Below, piece after piece: positions 1 to 13,008 of a stretch of 64,000 nt of DNA. The stretch spans positions 625,009 through 689,008 of the forward strand of contig CM073327.1 in assembly GCA_037043015.1 (NCBI GenBank), written 5' to 3'. Below the pieces are notes generated by a model, which ran no database searches, was not told the origin of the DNA, and was given only the letters and a program-made list of their open reading frames with translations. This stretch comes from Bryum argenteum (taxonomy: Eukaryota; Streptophyta; Bryopsida; Bryales; Bryaceae). Numbering within the stretch: the stretch's first letter is position 1; each line of letters begins with the position of its first letter. The position numbers and the translations under genes were made by a program.

Positions 1-3000
1 AATTCATGAGAAGTCATGGAATCTATTACATAAGGTATATATTTTGTTTTGTGTGTGTGAGTGACTTTGTACGTGACATTATGATCTTGGAAACCATCAA
101 TTGGATGAGGGGGCATGATGTGTTGTTAGAAGGCTTTTTGGAGAGGTGTAGACAATGATTGGATTGTTAATCACGCCGATGGATCCCAAGATATTGTATT
201 TTCAAGTGATTATGGCCCCCAAATCACAAAAAATTACAAAAATTAACTAACTTCAGATGAAGCACAAGACAAGAGGGGGATGGTCAAAGTATTAAAGTGG
301 GCATGGCAACCATACGAGGAACTAGTAGATAAATATATTGAAAAGGTTGGTGGAAATATCGACACCTCTTGTGAACCTTTAAAGCTTCTCACTCCATCTT
401 AAGTATAGAAAAGCTGAAATAAAAATAATGTTATGCCATATCACACAATCAATCAATCACATAAGATCTTTGGGCCAAGTAAGTAGCATTTTTATCTATT
501 GCAATATCTATTTGCACTTTTTGAAGAACTTATTTAGTTTCTTAAAAATTAGAGAATGTTAAGATAGAAGTCTTCTACACACTTACATGGTTGACCCAAG
601 ATAGCCAATGAGGCGTGAGCAAGGATTGGTTCCTATACTTTGTTCATCTTCTACTCGTAGAGTAGATTATTTTTATGGAATTTGGGATAATACATGTAAT
701 AACGGGTTACTACAAAGTAATCTAAAACCTTGAATACGCATATTATAATGGACCCTTACCTTATTCCGTAATTGAAAAACATTATACTTCCTTTCATCCC
801 ATTGGATATCGCCCATAGATTCTCTTTAATCTGCTTCTAGATTCAATGGCACACAGAAAGTATTAATTGTAAAAGGCTCTCTTGTTCATTGTCCTTCTTT
901 ATTATATTTTCTCAGAATTCTACAAAATATAATAATGAATATACTTTATCTTATTACACTTCCATTATTCATGTTTCAATTTTCACATAAGGTATCATTT
1001 ATGAATTTTATTTTTGTTGGCTACACTAGACAGGTCAAACTAGAAATAGTTCCATTATAGTTGTGTTCATTTGAAGATAAGGTTGACGAACCCATCACGG
1101 CATGGCTCCTTATATTAACCAAACCTAGAGACCAATAACCTCAATTTTACTAAAATAGGACTCTTTTGCAAACATAACATTGTTAGGGGATCAAGATTCA
1201 ATAAAAAGAGGGGTGTTAATACAAGGCTAGTGTTATCATGGAGAAGCAATGTGTGCTTCACAATGACATCTTAGATTTGCCAAATGTGCTCGCCATCAAA
1301 ATGACTCTTTGTGACAAGATGGCAATTTTTGTATCTCAAAAATGGCATTTGAAAAATTATCTTCTGAACCCCTAAAGAACTAAGAATTTAAAGCCAAAAT
1401 GGTTATTTATTATTTCGGGTAGTCTTAATGAACGAGATAATATCGATATTTTTGCTAAGATTTTAATCAAATGTTCCCTACTACAAGGTATATGTGAAAA
1501 AATTTGCAAAATGAAATTTGTTTTTTTTGAGGATTATAACAAATGTTTTAGTTTCTAAGCAAAAAAAGGGCCAAAAAAAAAATCAAGATGCCATTTTGAG
1601 AGGTGATTTATGATTAATTTCTTTTTGGAATTTCGAAGTGACCCAGATTGAAATTTTTACCCCTTCCACAAGGGCAAGCTTCAAAATTTACAAAGCTAAG
1701 TTTCATACTTATTCCTACTTTTCTAATTTCTTTTCTAAATTTTCCAACATTTGACATATAGGAATTTTCCGAGAATACTTCCACCAAATATTGAAAAACT
1801 GATAAAGCTACGTGGTTAACATTTGTTTTCTCCTAGACCTGATACAAACTACGTGAAGCATGTATTACCGAATTATTGGATTTTCACCTGGTTGAGAAAG
1901 ATAATTGCATGAGAGTGCAAAGAGGGAATTTTGACTTTTGCACAAGCATACTCAACTTAGTTATCTACATGAAAAAAAAAATGTAAGCAAAATATTTGGG
2001 GTAACAAGTCATCCTTGGCACAAAGCAGGGTTGTCTTATGCGACAATGTCGAACATCACACAGAAACGAGAGTCAGACAGTCATTTGCCCATGGAGGAGG
2101 CACACAACAATGAAGAAGCAAATGTTCAAGATTTTACTAGGCATTTTCTACTATGGTCGAACATTCCCGTCCTACTGGACATGAGACTGACATGTCGAAC
2201 ACGACAATTAAGAGAGACGTTACCGAAAGTGTGTCATGTAAGACAATACTAGCACAAAGTAGACTATGTGTTTTGAGCTCGAAGAAAGTTTCGCATCACC
2301 TTTGAACTTCGTGATCTCACAAAGTTTGCAGATTGAACGGCTAAAATTTTACTTAGTGTTTATGATAGTAGTTAGGTTAATACTTCTAGACTTCCAAAAC
2401 AAAAACTGCAGTTTTCTACCACCTTGTTGAAATTCAGGTATGGTCAAATTTTTATTGTTTTGTTGGAGATTTAAATGTAGAATCTCAAACCCACCTATTA
2501 TTAATACTACCATGTAAAATTTCAACCGTTAGGTCCGTAAGATAGTATCATTCATCGTCTGTGCAAAGTTTTTCTAAGCATTGCTTGAGATGTTGTCTCC
2601 ATGGTTCAAAGGGAAACTTCAAGATATATTGTTACCCCAAACATCTTGGCCATATTCTTTTCCGTGTGGATAAATAAGTTTGGTACCCTCATGCAAAATT
2701 TTAGAGACTCATTTCAGAAGAAATAGAAGAAGAAGAACGTCAGACACCTATGGGTTGGCGTGAATATAGTATCCGTTTGACCTGTACCCTTGATGATATG
2801 CTCATGGGTAATAACAACAGTGGTATAGGACTACTAACCCCTCTCAGGATGACACTGTAGAACAAAAATGAGATCAATAAACTGTAAAGTGGTTGTTTGG
2901 TCTATATTTTGTTCTATAAAAGTAGAAGGATGTTTTGTTGGTTGTCACATTGTTGACATACCAAGTTGTTTATAAAAGACATGGTTCTGCTGTAACGGTG

Positions 3001-3420
3001 GTCGGGATTTCATTCTCGTTGTTTTCATTTGACTATAGTTACAATCGTCCGGAGCTATCGAGCTAGTGAGGCAAGGAATTACAGGAACATTGGCCCCTTT
3101 GTTGTGACTAGCTTACCACTATAAATAAAGGTCATTTCATATTTTTACTTTTTGGATTTATGGTGGTTGTGTGTTTGTTGGTAGTGGCTCAAGGCTTTCT
3201 AAATTTCTTTCGTGCAATATTGTAGACATGACATGGTGTATAGCAATTGTGTTTATTTCTCTTAATGTATTCTTCATAAGTTTCTTTGGTATTTTGAATT
3301 TGATTTTTAGGTTTTCATAAAAGGGATGTATGTAAATGCTTTGACACCTGCTATAATTATTATTAATGGTTCAACTACTCCAACCTTTGTTGATAATATC
3401 GTTAATGAGGGGTATATATG
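1..3420. other. AT-rich intergenic repeat sequence, no gene recognised
   Basis: No reading frame here resembles a known protein; the longest (1938-2252, plus, 104 codons) has no recognisable motif and unconvincing composition. A perfect 13-bp inverted pair TTTGGGGTAACAA lies at 1995-2007 and 2629-2641, but no target duplication flanks it. The stretch is probably degraded transposon sequence. Confidence 0.5.
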
Positions 3421-3423
3421 AGT

Positions 3424-4598
3424 TTATTCTATTCCTTGCTTTTGTTGACTTATGTATTTGGTTGTGTTAGTGGGACAGTTTGTATCTATTGTGTGGAATT
3501 TGAAGTTTGTTGAAAATTGTGGATAGGGCGGTGATTTGGTACTTATTTCCCATAATGGTGTTTTTATGGTGTATATATAATATGTGAAGAGCAGAAGGTT
3601 CTTTTTGTGTTTTAGTAAATTCTGGTGGTTTTGTTGGTTCTTCATATGTTATCGTATCTGCTAGTATATATGTAATAACATGTGTGTCCGGATCGAGGCT
3701 TTTGTGTGGTGTTAGGTTGTGGTACCAGTTGTTGTTGGAAGTTTTTATTATAGTAATGGTGTTTGAATTATTTTTTGCTGCAAGTCTAGCCCAATGCGTA
3801 GCTTTCTGAGTATTCGTTTTGTTATGCGCGCGGGTGAGCATAGCCTTTTCCTTTTGATTTGTAAGAAATTGCTTGTCCTCTAGATCCAAAAAAAAGTTTC
3901 CTTCGAAATGGTGAGTAAACCTTATCTATTTGAGTGGAGCAAGTTACTGGTGAGGAAAAGTATGTGTGTGTTATGTTGAAAGATGTTATGATGTCGTCAA
4001 GTAATATTTTTGGCAAGGAGTAGTGTGCAAGTTTAAGGGGGTTTGTTTTTGGAATTCTATATTTATATCTTTAGTATAACCATATTATTTCTCTTTCAAA
4101 TGGTTGTGTAGGATGTGTCAATCCCCGTGGTGAATCTTTTGCTTTGAAGTATTGGTTCAGTATCCATTTTAGTCTCGTTATAGGTATAGCTATGAGGTGC
4201 TTGTTTGTTTCAACGTGAAGGTGTGTTATTTCATCTTTTACTTGTATTGTGTTTTGGTTGGTGTTGGTATCTTTTGAAAGGTTGCATTCATTTACACTGA
4301 TATGTTTAAGAGGGAGGGGCATGGTTGAAATTATGTGTCTTGGATCTTGGGTTTGTTCTTCTAGAAAACGAGTATTTATTAAATTCCTACAATGTGTATG
4401 TTGTTTTGTGGTGTAATATTGAGCAAGTAGGGAGGTGTTGTGTTGTATAGTTGTGGATATGTTTAGTGGTTTGTGGTAACTATGTAATTTCATATGGTAA
4501 TTTCTATTGGCATAGGTAGGTGTAGTATGTTTTAGGAATTTTGTATTTGTCTTTTGTTTTGATATCTTTGTATTTTAATATTGAATGTATGGAAAATA
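3424..4598 (-). pseudogene. Decayed long reading frame, 3' part (retroelement-like, unidentified)
   Basis: Read on the minus strand, three overlapping frames (4071-4493, 3822-4016, 3467-3889) join into one degenerate protein of about 340 residues, interrupted by an in-frame stop near 4070 and a frameshift near 3850. The text is protein-like across the breaks (for example PTQPFEREIIWLY running into RYKYRIPKTNP, later THWARLAAKNN and DTHVITYI). I do not recognise the family; a retrotransposon protein is the likeliest source because it is long, decayed and embedded in repeats. Its upstream part appears to continue at 13626-14381, on the other side of the gypsy insertion. Confidence 0.45.
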
Positions 4599-5368
4599 TG
4601 TTAGCCGGGGTACGGGTATGGAGGTGTCCGAGGTGTAAGCGGAAGGAAGGGCAGCAAGGGAAGGAGTTATCCGGAACCGCGGCCTTGGACCACGGGTATA
4701 CTTAGCAGGCCTGGGTAAGCCCGATCGGTCGGTGGCCGGTCAATGCAATCGTGGGATGATTAACTACGTCAGGGAGTCAACTGGGGTTAGGCCTTGAGCG
4801 GCTTGAGTCCCTGGGCTGGCTGTTCCCCGGCGTCACTCTTCTATCAGAGTCTTCCGCGGCCCTCGGTCTTCATTCCATGGGAGAGTGTTCCTCGGTGCGA
4901 CAGAGGTGGCGACGACAGTCCCACAATCACGTTTACGGCCTGAGACACACGTACTGCGATCCAAGGAGTTCCGCGGCGCCACGGAGTGCACAGGAGTTCA
5001 AGCGAGGGAGAGGAGGGTTAGGAAGGCAGATAGACGGGAGAGAAGGATAGAAAGGAAATGAGTCCTGGGTTTTGCATTAAATCAGTGAATGCCTCAACTG
5101 GCTACAACAATGTGTCGCTAAGTACTCATGGCATCACAACACTCGTAGGATTCAGAACTGCTAATGTGTAATTCCCTTCTCTACTTTATAATAAAACCTA
5201 ACTTCCTCGCGCTAGCTTTTGCCTTAATTGTTCTGCGTCCATGGTCTCGATCCGTGGTTCTGTCACTGCTCCCGCAGCCTCGAGCCTCGTGGTCGCTGTT
5301 ACGCCTTGGTCTCCCCGTGGTTCTCCTGGTCTTCGGTAATGATACCCGCAGTGCCGTGGCCGGTAACA
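4599..5368 (-). repeat. 3' LTR of the gypsy element (full length, about 770 bp)
   Basis: Positions 4752-5368 (617 bp) match 13009-13625 with only three differences that I can find. The repeat probably extends left to 4599: 4599-4751 is GC-rich like the element rather than the flank, and starting at TGTTA gives an inverted terminal match to TAACA at the other end. On the minus strand a purine-rich tract (AAGGAGGGCAAAA, complement of 5369-5381) sits immediately upstream, as expected of the polypurine tract that primes plus-strand synthesis. Confidence 0.85.
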
Positions 5369-5415
5369 TTTTGCCCTCCTTCGCAGAGTGCAATTCGTCC
5401 TCGGATTGCTGGGTT

Positions 5416-7799
5416 CTAACGGCGTGAGGGTGCAGGCCTCCTGTTCGGCCGGGCTTGTTCCCGGGGAAGTTGTCGGCCGCTGCGAGGAGGTTCTTCGCCG
5501 TTGTAAATTCGCCGAAGTGCCTCGGCCACTGCTCTGTGTACCAAGACATGGTTTCCGCGGAAAGTTAGGGCGTGAGTGTACACGTCAAACACTGTGCCTC
5601 CCAATGTCTTGTTGCATGCTGGGCATTGTCTCCCCGTGGCCTCGGAATCGGTGAAGTGTGCGGCGAGGTTGGGATGCTCGTGAAAGTACTGGAGCATGAA
5701 GTGCACTGACTCCGTGGCCTCGTCCGCGTCCTCGATGTTCCACCCTTCCTGCTCCTCCTTTTGGAGGATAACCTGTTTGTGCTTGGCGAAAGGCAGTGGT
5801 GAGGGTCGGGTCTTTAATGGTGAAAACGTGGGCAGCGGATCCTCATGTGCGATCGGGGATTCATTTCGCCGTGGCCAGGGATACGTTCCATCGGATTTCT
5901 GTCTGACAGGGGACTCATACTGCCGTGGAGGTAATAGGACCGGGAGGTGGTACTGGGGTGAATTCACCGAGGTGTGTGGTCTTGGAGATTGATGTAGCGT
6001 CTGCTCTTGCTCTGCGAACCCCTCCTGTATGTCCACCCTTTCTTCTCATATCTGGGTCTCAAATTGATACAACCCCTCTCCGGAATCTTCCATTGCTCTA
6101 TCCTCGGTCTGTGCGTGGGTTTGTTTCCCGTGGGTGTGTGCCCCCGGAGTGATGTCGTAGTCCCCTTCGTTCGTGTAAGTCCGTGGCTGTGTGAGCTCTG
6201 GCTCATCCATGCGCTGTAGTTGTGTCCCCTCCTCGTCCTTCCCGAGAAAGGCCTCTCCTTGGCTGCCCCAATTGTTATCCGATCCCTCTAAATCCAAGGC
6301 CATCAATGCATCACCGGTGCACTGGTCGAGGAATACCATGGGTGGTTCTTCTGACGTAGGTGGCGAAGACCGCAGCATCTGATATGTTGTGGTCGCTATT
6401 ACCCTGGCCGCGTGATTCGTCCAAGCCACCTTGTTGGCTTCGAAGTTTTCTCGGGCGATCTCCACCTCCTGACGATGCCGGTGCATCGTCTCCATGTCCA
6501 TGGTGCTAGCGGGTGGGGCCGTGGATTTGAGGGCTAGCTCCTCTGTCAAGGTTTTACACTTGGCCATGAGCTCGGCAGTTTGGCGATCCAGTCGCTCAAT
6601 TCTTTCCCTGTCCCGGGCGCTCTGGTCTTCGAAAGTTCGGGACCTCTCCGTGGCTGCCTGCAATTCCAAGTCCCTCGCATCGAGCTGATTTTGCAGGGAG
6701 GTGATCTACCCCTGCAGGTGGTCCGTTTGTAGCTGGGTCTCCGCTTTATACTCCTCCATGGACTTTCGAGCCGCGGCCTAGGTTGTCTGCACCAGCTGTG
6801 CAGTGTGGCGTTTGTGCCGCGTTTCCCACTCCTTGTATTTGGCCGTGGCTGCCTGCTGCTGTTGCTCCGTGGTGTGGAGGAAATGTAACATTTTCTCCAT
6901 GCATGTTTCCACGGTGCGCTTCTGTGCCTCGAACTCCTTGGCGCGGGGGCCGAGTTGCGTGGCCGTGGACGTACTGACGACCTCCATGGGGGCTCCTCCT
7001 GTTGCATCCTCTTCCTTGGTCCGTGGCCGTTTGCTCCTGTGAGTTAGTGTGTCGTGGAGTTGTGCAGACTCTGCTACCTCGTGCTGCACGTCGAGGAATG
7101 TGCCCATGGCCCAGGGGTGATGGTTCACGTGGTGATAATCCAAGAAGTGCCCGATGAACTGGGTCAGGAACGGGGCAATGGGGCTCTGGTACTCGTCGCT
7201 CTGTACATGCCCTTGAATTTGATTTACCGCGTTCCTGTCCACGAGCTTGCCCAAATTAACTTTTTCACCGCGGCCCGCCATGACGCAAAGCGCAATTGAT
7301 CCGGATGTACTGCATTGCAGTCATTCCGAAAAAACACCTGGCTGAGGATGCCGCGGATTCTTCCAAACCATGGGTCGGGCATGTTCAGATTATTGCGTGT
7401 AATGTCATACACGTCAAACTTGTTGCCTCCCTTCATCGGGTACCCGTCGGTGTAAATCGTGGTGTCGGGCTGCGGGAAACTGCTTGTCTGCGGCGACCAA
7501 CTGGTAACCCCTGTACCATCCCAGCCAAAGAATTGGTAGAGGTACATCGGGGAGTACCGCACCAGGATCCCTTCCACGACCCCGGCCACCTCCGTGTTGC
7601 GGGGGTCCTCCTGCTGCCTCTCGCGCATCAACGCAATGAACGCCCTGCAGCGCCCGAGGTCGATATTTTCGCGAAGGTGGCTTGCGTATCAAAACAGCCC
7701 TGCGTTGGTGAGCCACTCCATGTCCGGGTACTTCTTCCACTCCGCGATCTGCCGCGGGATGTACAGCGGCTTGCGTTCCCGGGAAGCACCGCGCGCCAT
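5416..7799 (-). pseudogene. Extra ORF downstream of integrase (coiled-coil protein), broken
   Basis: This lies between pol and the 3' LTR, where env or an additional ORF is found in some plant gypsy lineages. Reading from the ATG at 7797-7799, the frame runs through several stops (near 7690, 6777, 6715 and 6045) and a frameshift near 7250, for about 790 residues. Visible parts: an N-terminal globular segment (MARGASRERKP..., later YLYQFFGWDG), a middle segment rich in Glu, Arg and Gln with heptad-like spacing that should form a coiled coil (about 6450-6950), an acidic linker, and a C-terminal CPAC...H...H cluster that could bind zinc (about 5500-5620). There is no signal peptide or membrane anchor, so it does not look like an envelope protein. 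Function unknown. Confidence 0.6.
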
Positions 7800-8017
7800 A
7801 GCTGCTGAGTTCTGCAACGGGGTGTGAAAACGGGGAAAAACTGAGCAACAACTGAGCGCAGTGTGTAGGGCTGCCGAAAAGCAGAAGGTCCTGAGCTGCA
7901 ACGGCGGTGGTGAGAGAATGAGCTTGCTTCCCGGGGGCTCCCATGGAGGATGAGCTCTCACTGGCCGCTGAGAGAGAGGAGTGGAAATGATGGCGTTGAC
8001 CGTGGCGGCGGTTCCTT

Positions 8018-11000
8018 TTAAAGGATAAAGTGATGATGCCTCGGGGGTCGAATACTGTGATGATGCCTTGGGCGGATCCAGGGGGTAATTATGGCATTGA
8101 TTGGCCATTTCTCGAGACTATGATGGTGACTGTGACTCCCTGGGGTGTTTCTATGGGTAGCATGTATGTGGTTGATGTATGCACATGGGATGTGCATGGG
8201 CATGGCCGAGGTGGGGGGGCGTCCCTGTGCAGCTAAGTCCCAGGGACTGACATTGTGATCTTCTGACGAGACCCCTCCGTGTCCCTGAGTCTGTCCCCCG
8301 GTGGTGTGGATGTTTTCCTTGGAGTTTGTGCTCAGTCGCTCGTGCTTTTCCCCCCGGGTTTTTCCTTGGAGGTGCCCAATGCCTTGGCTGCTTAGTGTCT
8401 CGGATGGTGTGTCCAGGGGTCCCTTGGGTTGTGTGCCCGGGGTGTTTGTATCCTCGTTGTTTCCCTCCCCGTCTCTGGCCTCGGCCGCCAATGTTGTGTG
8501 GATGTCTTGCAGGGTAAACGCCGTTGTCATTCGTGGTGTCGTGGCATGGTATTGTTTTAATTTCGCCGAGTTCACGATCGTGGCATGTGGGTCGTAGTTG
8601 GTGTTGTTGAGGAGGAGTACTGTGTTGTTGGGTAACGCCAGTTGTACTGTATAGGGGCCATGCCATATCGATTCAAATTTGGACCGTTTGAGCTTGGGGT
8701 CCCGGGGACACCAGAGCACTTGGTCCCCCTTCTGAAATACTCGTGGGGGCTGCGTTCCTTGGAAATGCCTGGCAGCCAGGGTTTGTTTGTGGAGTATGTG
8801 TTTGGTTGCTAAGGCCCGAATTTCTTTGAGGTGGTGCAGGTCTCCGAGGCGAGCTGCCAGTACCCTGTGAGGTGCATAATCCCTTGGCTGCGAAGTTTGA
8901 AACGTCGGGACGATGTACTCCGTGGGTAGCAGTGGTTGGGTGCCGTACACCATTTCAAATGGGCTGCATTCGTGGAGGTCTTGATGGCCACGCGGTATGC
9001 CCACAACGCAGCTGGTAAGCAATCGTCCCAGTCTGTTTGGTTTGCGTGCACGAATCTTTTTAGCATGTTGATCAACGTTTTGTTCGTTGACTCCGCTTGT
9101 CCATTACATTGTGGGTAATACACTGTGCTGGTTCGGTGTTTGATGACGTGGTTGTCGAGGAGGTCTTATATGACTGCGTTTACAAAATGTGTGCCTTGAT
9201 CTGAAACTATCTCCAATGGGCATCCGAATCTCGTAATTATGTTTTCGTAAATAAACGAGGCCGTGACCACCGCGGTGTTGGTGCGCAGGGGTTTAGCTTC
9301 GACCCATTTTGTGGTATAGTCCGTGGCTACGAGGATGTACTTGTATCCTTGGCGTGTCACTGGCTTGATTGGGCCGACGAAGTCTAGCCCCCATCGTTGG
9401 AAAGGTCCCAGGGGTGGTATGGATTTGAGCGGCTCCCTGCCTTGGTGTTGAAAGTTAGTCGTGGAGATTTGGCAGGCATGGCAATTCTTAACGTACTGAA
9501 TGACATCTTTGTATATGGTTGGCCACTAGTACTTGGCGGAGAGGATCTTCTTTATCGTGGTGTCGGGGCCTTGGTGTCCTCCCGCGGGCCCATCATAGAG
9601 GTGTTCTATGATGCACTGCTGCTGTTTAGCTGGTACACACAACCGGATCTCTTGATCCGGTCCCCGTTTATATAATTCTCCCCGTACCACGGTATATGGC
9701 AAGTTTGTTTGTGCAAAACTGATTCGGCGCGTCCCTGTGAGATCCACGGGTGTGATGCCCGTAGTGAGATACTGCAGGATGTCGGTCCTCCAATCCTTCT
9801 CCAGTTCCCCGGGGTCCGTGGCTATTCGCGCGGTTTGTATATACGCCTCGTTGAATGAGTCGTCTATTCCTTCCGCGGTGGTGTTAGTATACCTGGATAG
9901 GTAATCTGCCACGATGTGCTGTTTCCCGGGAACGTATACTACCTCGAAATCGTATTCCAGTAGTATCATGATTCATCGAGCAACTCTCCATGTGACTAGG
10001 GTCTGATTTACGAGGTACGACAAGCTGTGATGGTCGACCATGAACCGGAATTTCTTCCCGAGGAGGTAATGCCTGAACTTTTTGACAGCGTAGATCATTG
10101 CCAAGGCCTCGCGTTCCGTGGTGGAGTAATTCCGCTCAGCTTGATTGAGTAACCGGCTGGCGTATGCTACGGGTTGATCGTGTTTGCCATTTATATTTTG
10201 GGCTACCATTACTCCCACGGCAATGTTGGACGCGTCCGTGTGTACGTGGAAGGGTTTGGACCAATCCGGGGCGATGAGAATGGGGGCGTTTGAGTATGCA
10301 TGCTTTATTTTCTCCAATGCTGCTTGTGCTTCTGGTGTCCAATCCCGGGGATAGGCGTACTTGGCATGGTTCAAAGCTGTGATCGGGGCGGTAATGTGTG
10401 CTAATTTTTCGATGTAGATGCGGTTGAATAGGGCCAAACCCAAGAGCCTTTGTACACGCTTCTGATTTACGGGTGGTGTTATATCCACGATATCCTTGAT
10501 TTTCTCGGGGTCGGGGAGCTTGCCATGTTTGCACACGATGTAGCCGAGGATGACTCCTGCAAAGTACAGGAACATGCACTTATCCGCGTTGAGGCTTACC
10601 CCGTTGGCTCGGCATGCGTGGAAAATTTGCCTGAGGTGTGAGACGTGGTCTCTCATTTTCCCGTAAACAATTCCATCATCCAAGTAGATTCGGAAGAACC
10701 GTTTCAGGTAAGGCCTAAAAATGAGCTTCATGACACGTTGGAATGTCATGGGTGCGTTTTTGGCCCCGAAAGGCATCCGTTCAAACTGGTAAGGCCCCCG
10801 CTCCGTAGAGAAGGCTGTTTTGCCTTTGTCCTGTTCTGCCATGGCTACTTGGTAGTATCCCGAAAAGCAGTCTAAGAATGAGTACATCTCGTGTCCGGCT
10901 ACTTCATCGATTATTTCCTCCATGTACGGCAAAGGATAGTGGTCCTTTTTGGTTGCTGCGTTGAGTTTTCTGAAATCCACACAAATACGCAACGTGCCGT

Positions 11001-12288
11001 TTTTCTAATGAATGATCACCATGGGTGAGAGCCACGGTGCAGCATCCACGGGTGAGATGAACTTGGCGTGGAGTAATTTGTCAAGTTCGGCTTTGACTCG
11101 AGCGGCGTAATTCGGATTCATTCGGTATCGCCGCTGTTGCACCGGGGTTGCCCCAAGGACAAGGTCTATGGTGTGCTCTGCCAGGGCGTTGGGGATGCCT
11201 TTTAGGTCCTCGTGGTTCCAGGCGAATATGTCCCGGTATTCATGGAACAGGGCAATGGCAGCCTGTTTGATGGCCGGGGGTGCGTCGGTATTAATCTTAA
11301 TATACTTGGGCTCATCTGTTGTCCCGAGGTTGACTAACTGCACCCTTTCCTTGGCTCTGGGTGTCCACCCTGTGACGGTTTCGTGGTATAACGCAGCCTT
11401 TGCGGGGACGGCATTCACTACTACTTCCTCGGCTGTCTCCCGGGTGAAATGCTCAGGAATGTCTAATTTTTCCTCTTCTTGTACCAAACTCGCCAAATGA
11501 ATTTCCGCCACGGGTACCAGGTTTGGGTGAACGTGGAGTACCAGGGCCTCCTGCTCGTTAGTGAGTTCTTCCGGCCAGTCCGTTCCTGCCAAGGTCTTGA
11601 TTTGGCTCATCTTGGCACGAGTAAGACAGCTATCTACTGGAATAACCACGGTCCTTCCTTGGCGTTGGATGTGTATCTGATTCTTGGTCCAGTCGTGGAT
11701 GGCTTGCATGTCCCGTAACCACGGCCTTCCCAAGATGACAGGAAAACCACTGTTGTGAGGCATGTCGATTATCACGAATGTTGCTGGTGTGGATACCCCG
11801 TGTATTGTTATCCCAACCATGGTAAGGATTCCCAGGGGTGTGACCGGGGCGTCGTTGGCCATACGTAATATGAAGCGGGCACTTCGGGGTTGTGGCAATC
11901 CTAGTGCCTGTCGTACGTGATTGCTCATCATATTTACACCAGAACCTCCATCAACGAGGACACTGGTTAATGTTTGCCCTCCAAGCTGAATATGTATCAC
12001 CGCAACGTCTGGGTCCAGCGTGGTGGTATTAACCTCGATGAACGTGGGATCTGGTTTTGACTCGGGTAACGCGGTCCGTTGTAAGTATTGTTGCAATTCG
12101 GGACTCATTTGTATTAGTTTTGACAGGGCAATGGTTACGTTGGTCGTATCTTGTATCTGTTGCAGGGTGTGGTCGGTGGCGCACCCTTGATTCGTGGTTA
12201 TTGTTTCCAGGTCTCTCTGCAGATCCGTCCGCATGGTATGCAGCCGTTCCCAGTGATTTTCCGGGAATGGCTTCCGGTGCTCCACCAC
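8018..12288 (-). pseudogene. pol: gypsy pol (protease, RT, RNase H, integrase), broken
   Basis: Domains in order on the minus strand. Aspartic protease near 11,900 with the active-site-like VDGGSGVNMM. Reverse transcriptase about 11,130-10,350, with ICVDFRKLN, the palm motif GAKNAPMTFQR and the catalytic IYLDDGIVYG. RNase H about 10,260-9990 (VHTDASN, YSTTEREALA). Integrase with the zinc-binding region (GHQG..., CHACQ), then catalytic acidic residues in [21 protein letters not shown] and NGQAEST, then a GPY/F-type C-terminus (WHGPYTV at about 8660). Damage: stops near 11,005 (just before KNGTLRICVDF), 9970, 9525 and 9165, and a frameshift near 8950. Several of these can be explained by one C-to-T change. 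It should encode the enzymes that copy and integrate the element, but no functional polyprotein can be made. Confidence 0.9.
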
Positions 12289-12320
12289 GTGGTTTGGTGA
12301 GCTTGCTTTTGACCTCGTGG

Positions 12321-12998
12321 TTACCAGCTTACCGCGGATGCTGATATCGTGGAAACGTTGGTTTCCGGTCCATGTACTTCGGTAAGTGTCACCCCTCCTC
12401 TCCTAGGCGCCGCGGTGTTTGTGTTCGGGGCTCCCGGGGCATTATTGGTTTGGTTCTGTGCCCATCTCTGTTTGAATACGGGGCATTGGCTCCGTCTATG
12501 GTCCAGGCCTCCGCATTCCCAGCAGGCATCTGTGCGGCCGGGTTGGAAAGCATCTACGCTGACTTCCTCGAGGTATACCGCGGTCATGGTGTTCCTAGGG
12601 CGCCTGGGGTCCTGGGACGGGGCTGTACTTGTGGAATACCAACACTTCCCGTAGTGTGTTTTCCCACAGATCTCGCATAGCGGAGGTGCTAACCTGGCAT
12701 CTTGTCGTGCCGTGGGTAGGGGTAACAGGGGATGTTGCGTTTGTTTCAGGGCTGTGAGTTCTCGGCTGATGTCGTTCGCCGCAGAAAGAATGTTTGGTAA
12801 TGTCTTCACACCACGGATAACAATACCTTGCTGTATCCACGGAAGTAACCCCTTTTTAAACCACTCACACATGTATTCTTCCTCGGGTCGTTGGCTAAGC
12901 TTGTCTGCCAACTGCTTAAACCTGTCATAAAATTTATCCACAGGCTCATTTGTGGATTGCGCAATCGAACCCAACGGTCGGAGGACTTGAAAACAAGC
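12321..12998 (-). pseudogene. gag: gypsy gag, N-terminally truncated
   Basis: The minus-strand frame begins with capsid-like sequence typical of gypsy gag (NEPVDKFYDRFKQLADKL, then EYMCEWFKKGLLPW). It ends with a CCHC zinc knuckle, CWECGGLDHRRSQC (C-x2-C-x4-H-x4-C). The first ATG in frame is at 12,972-12,974, but homologous reading continues upstream (FRACFQVLRPLGSIAQ) until it runs into the LTR at 13,009, so the start of gag was lost in the same deletion that removed the LTR end and primer-binding site. The product would package element RNA. Confidence 0.75.
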
Positions 12999-13008
12999 TC
13001 GGAAATCG

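Noticed and set aside
1995-2641. 13-bp perfect inverted repeat TTTGGGGTAACAA spanning 647 bp
   Set aside because: No target duplication, no similarity beyond the 13 bp and no second copy in the window; could be chance in AT-rich repeat DNA.
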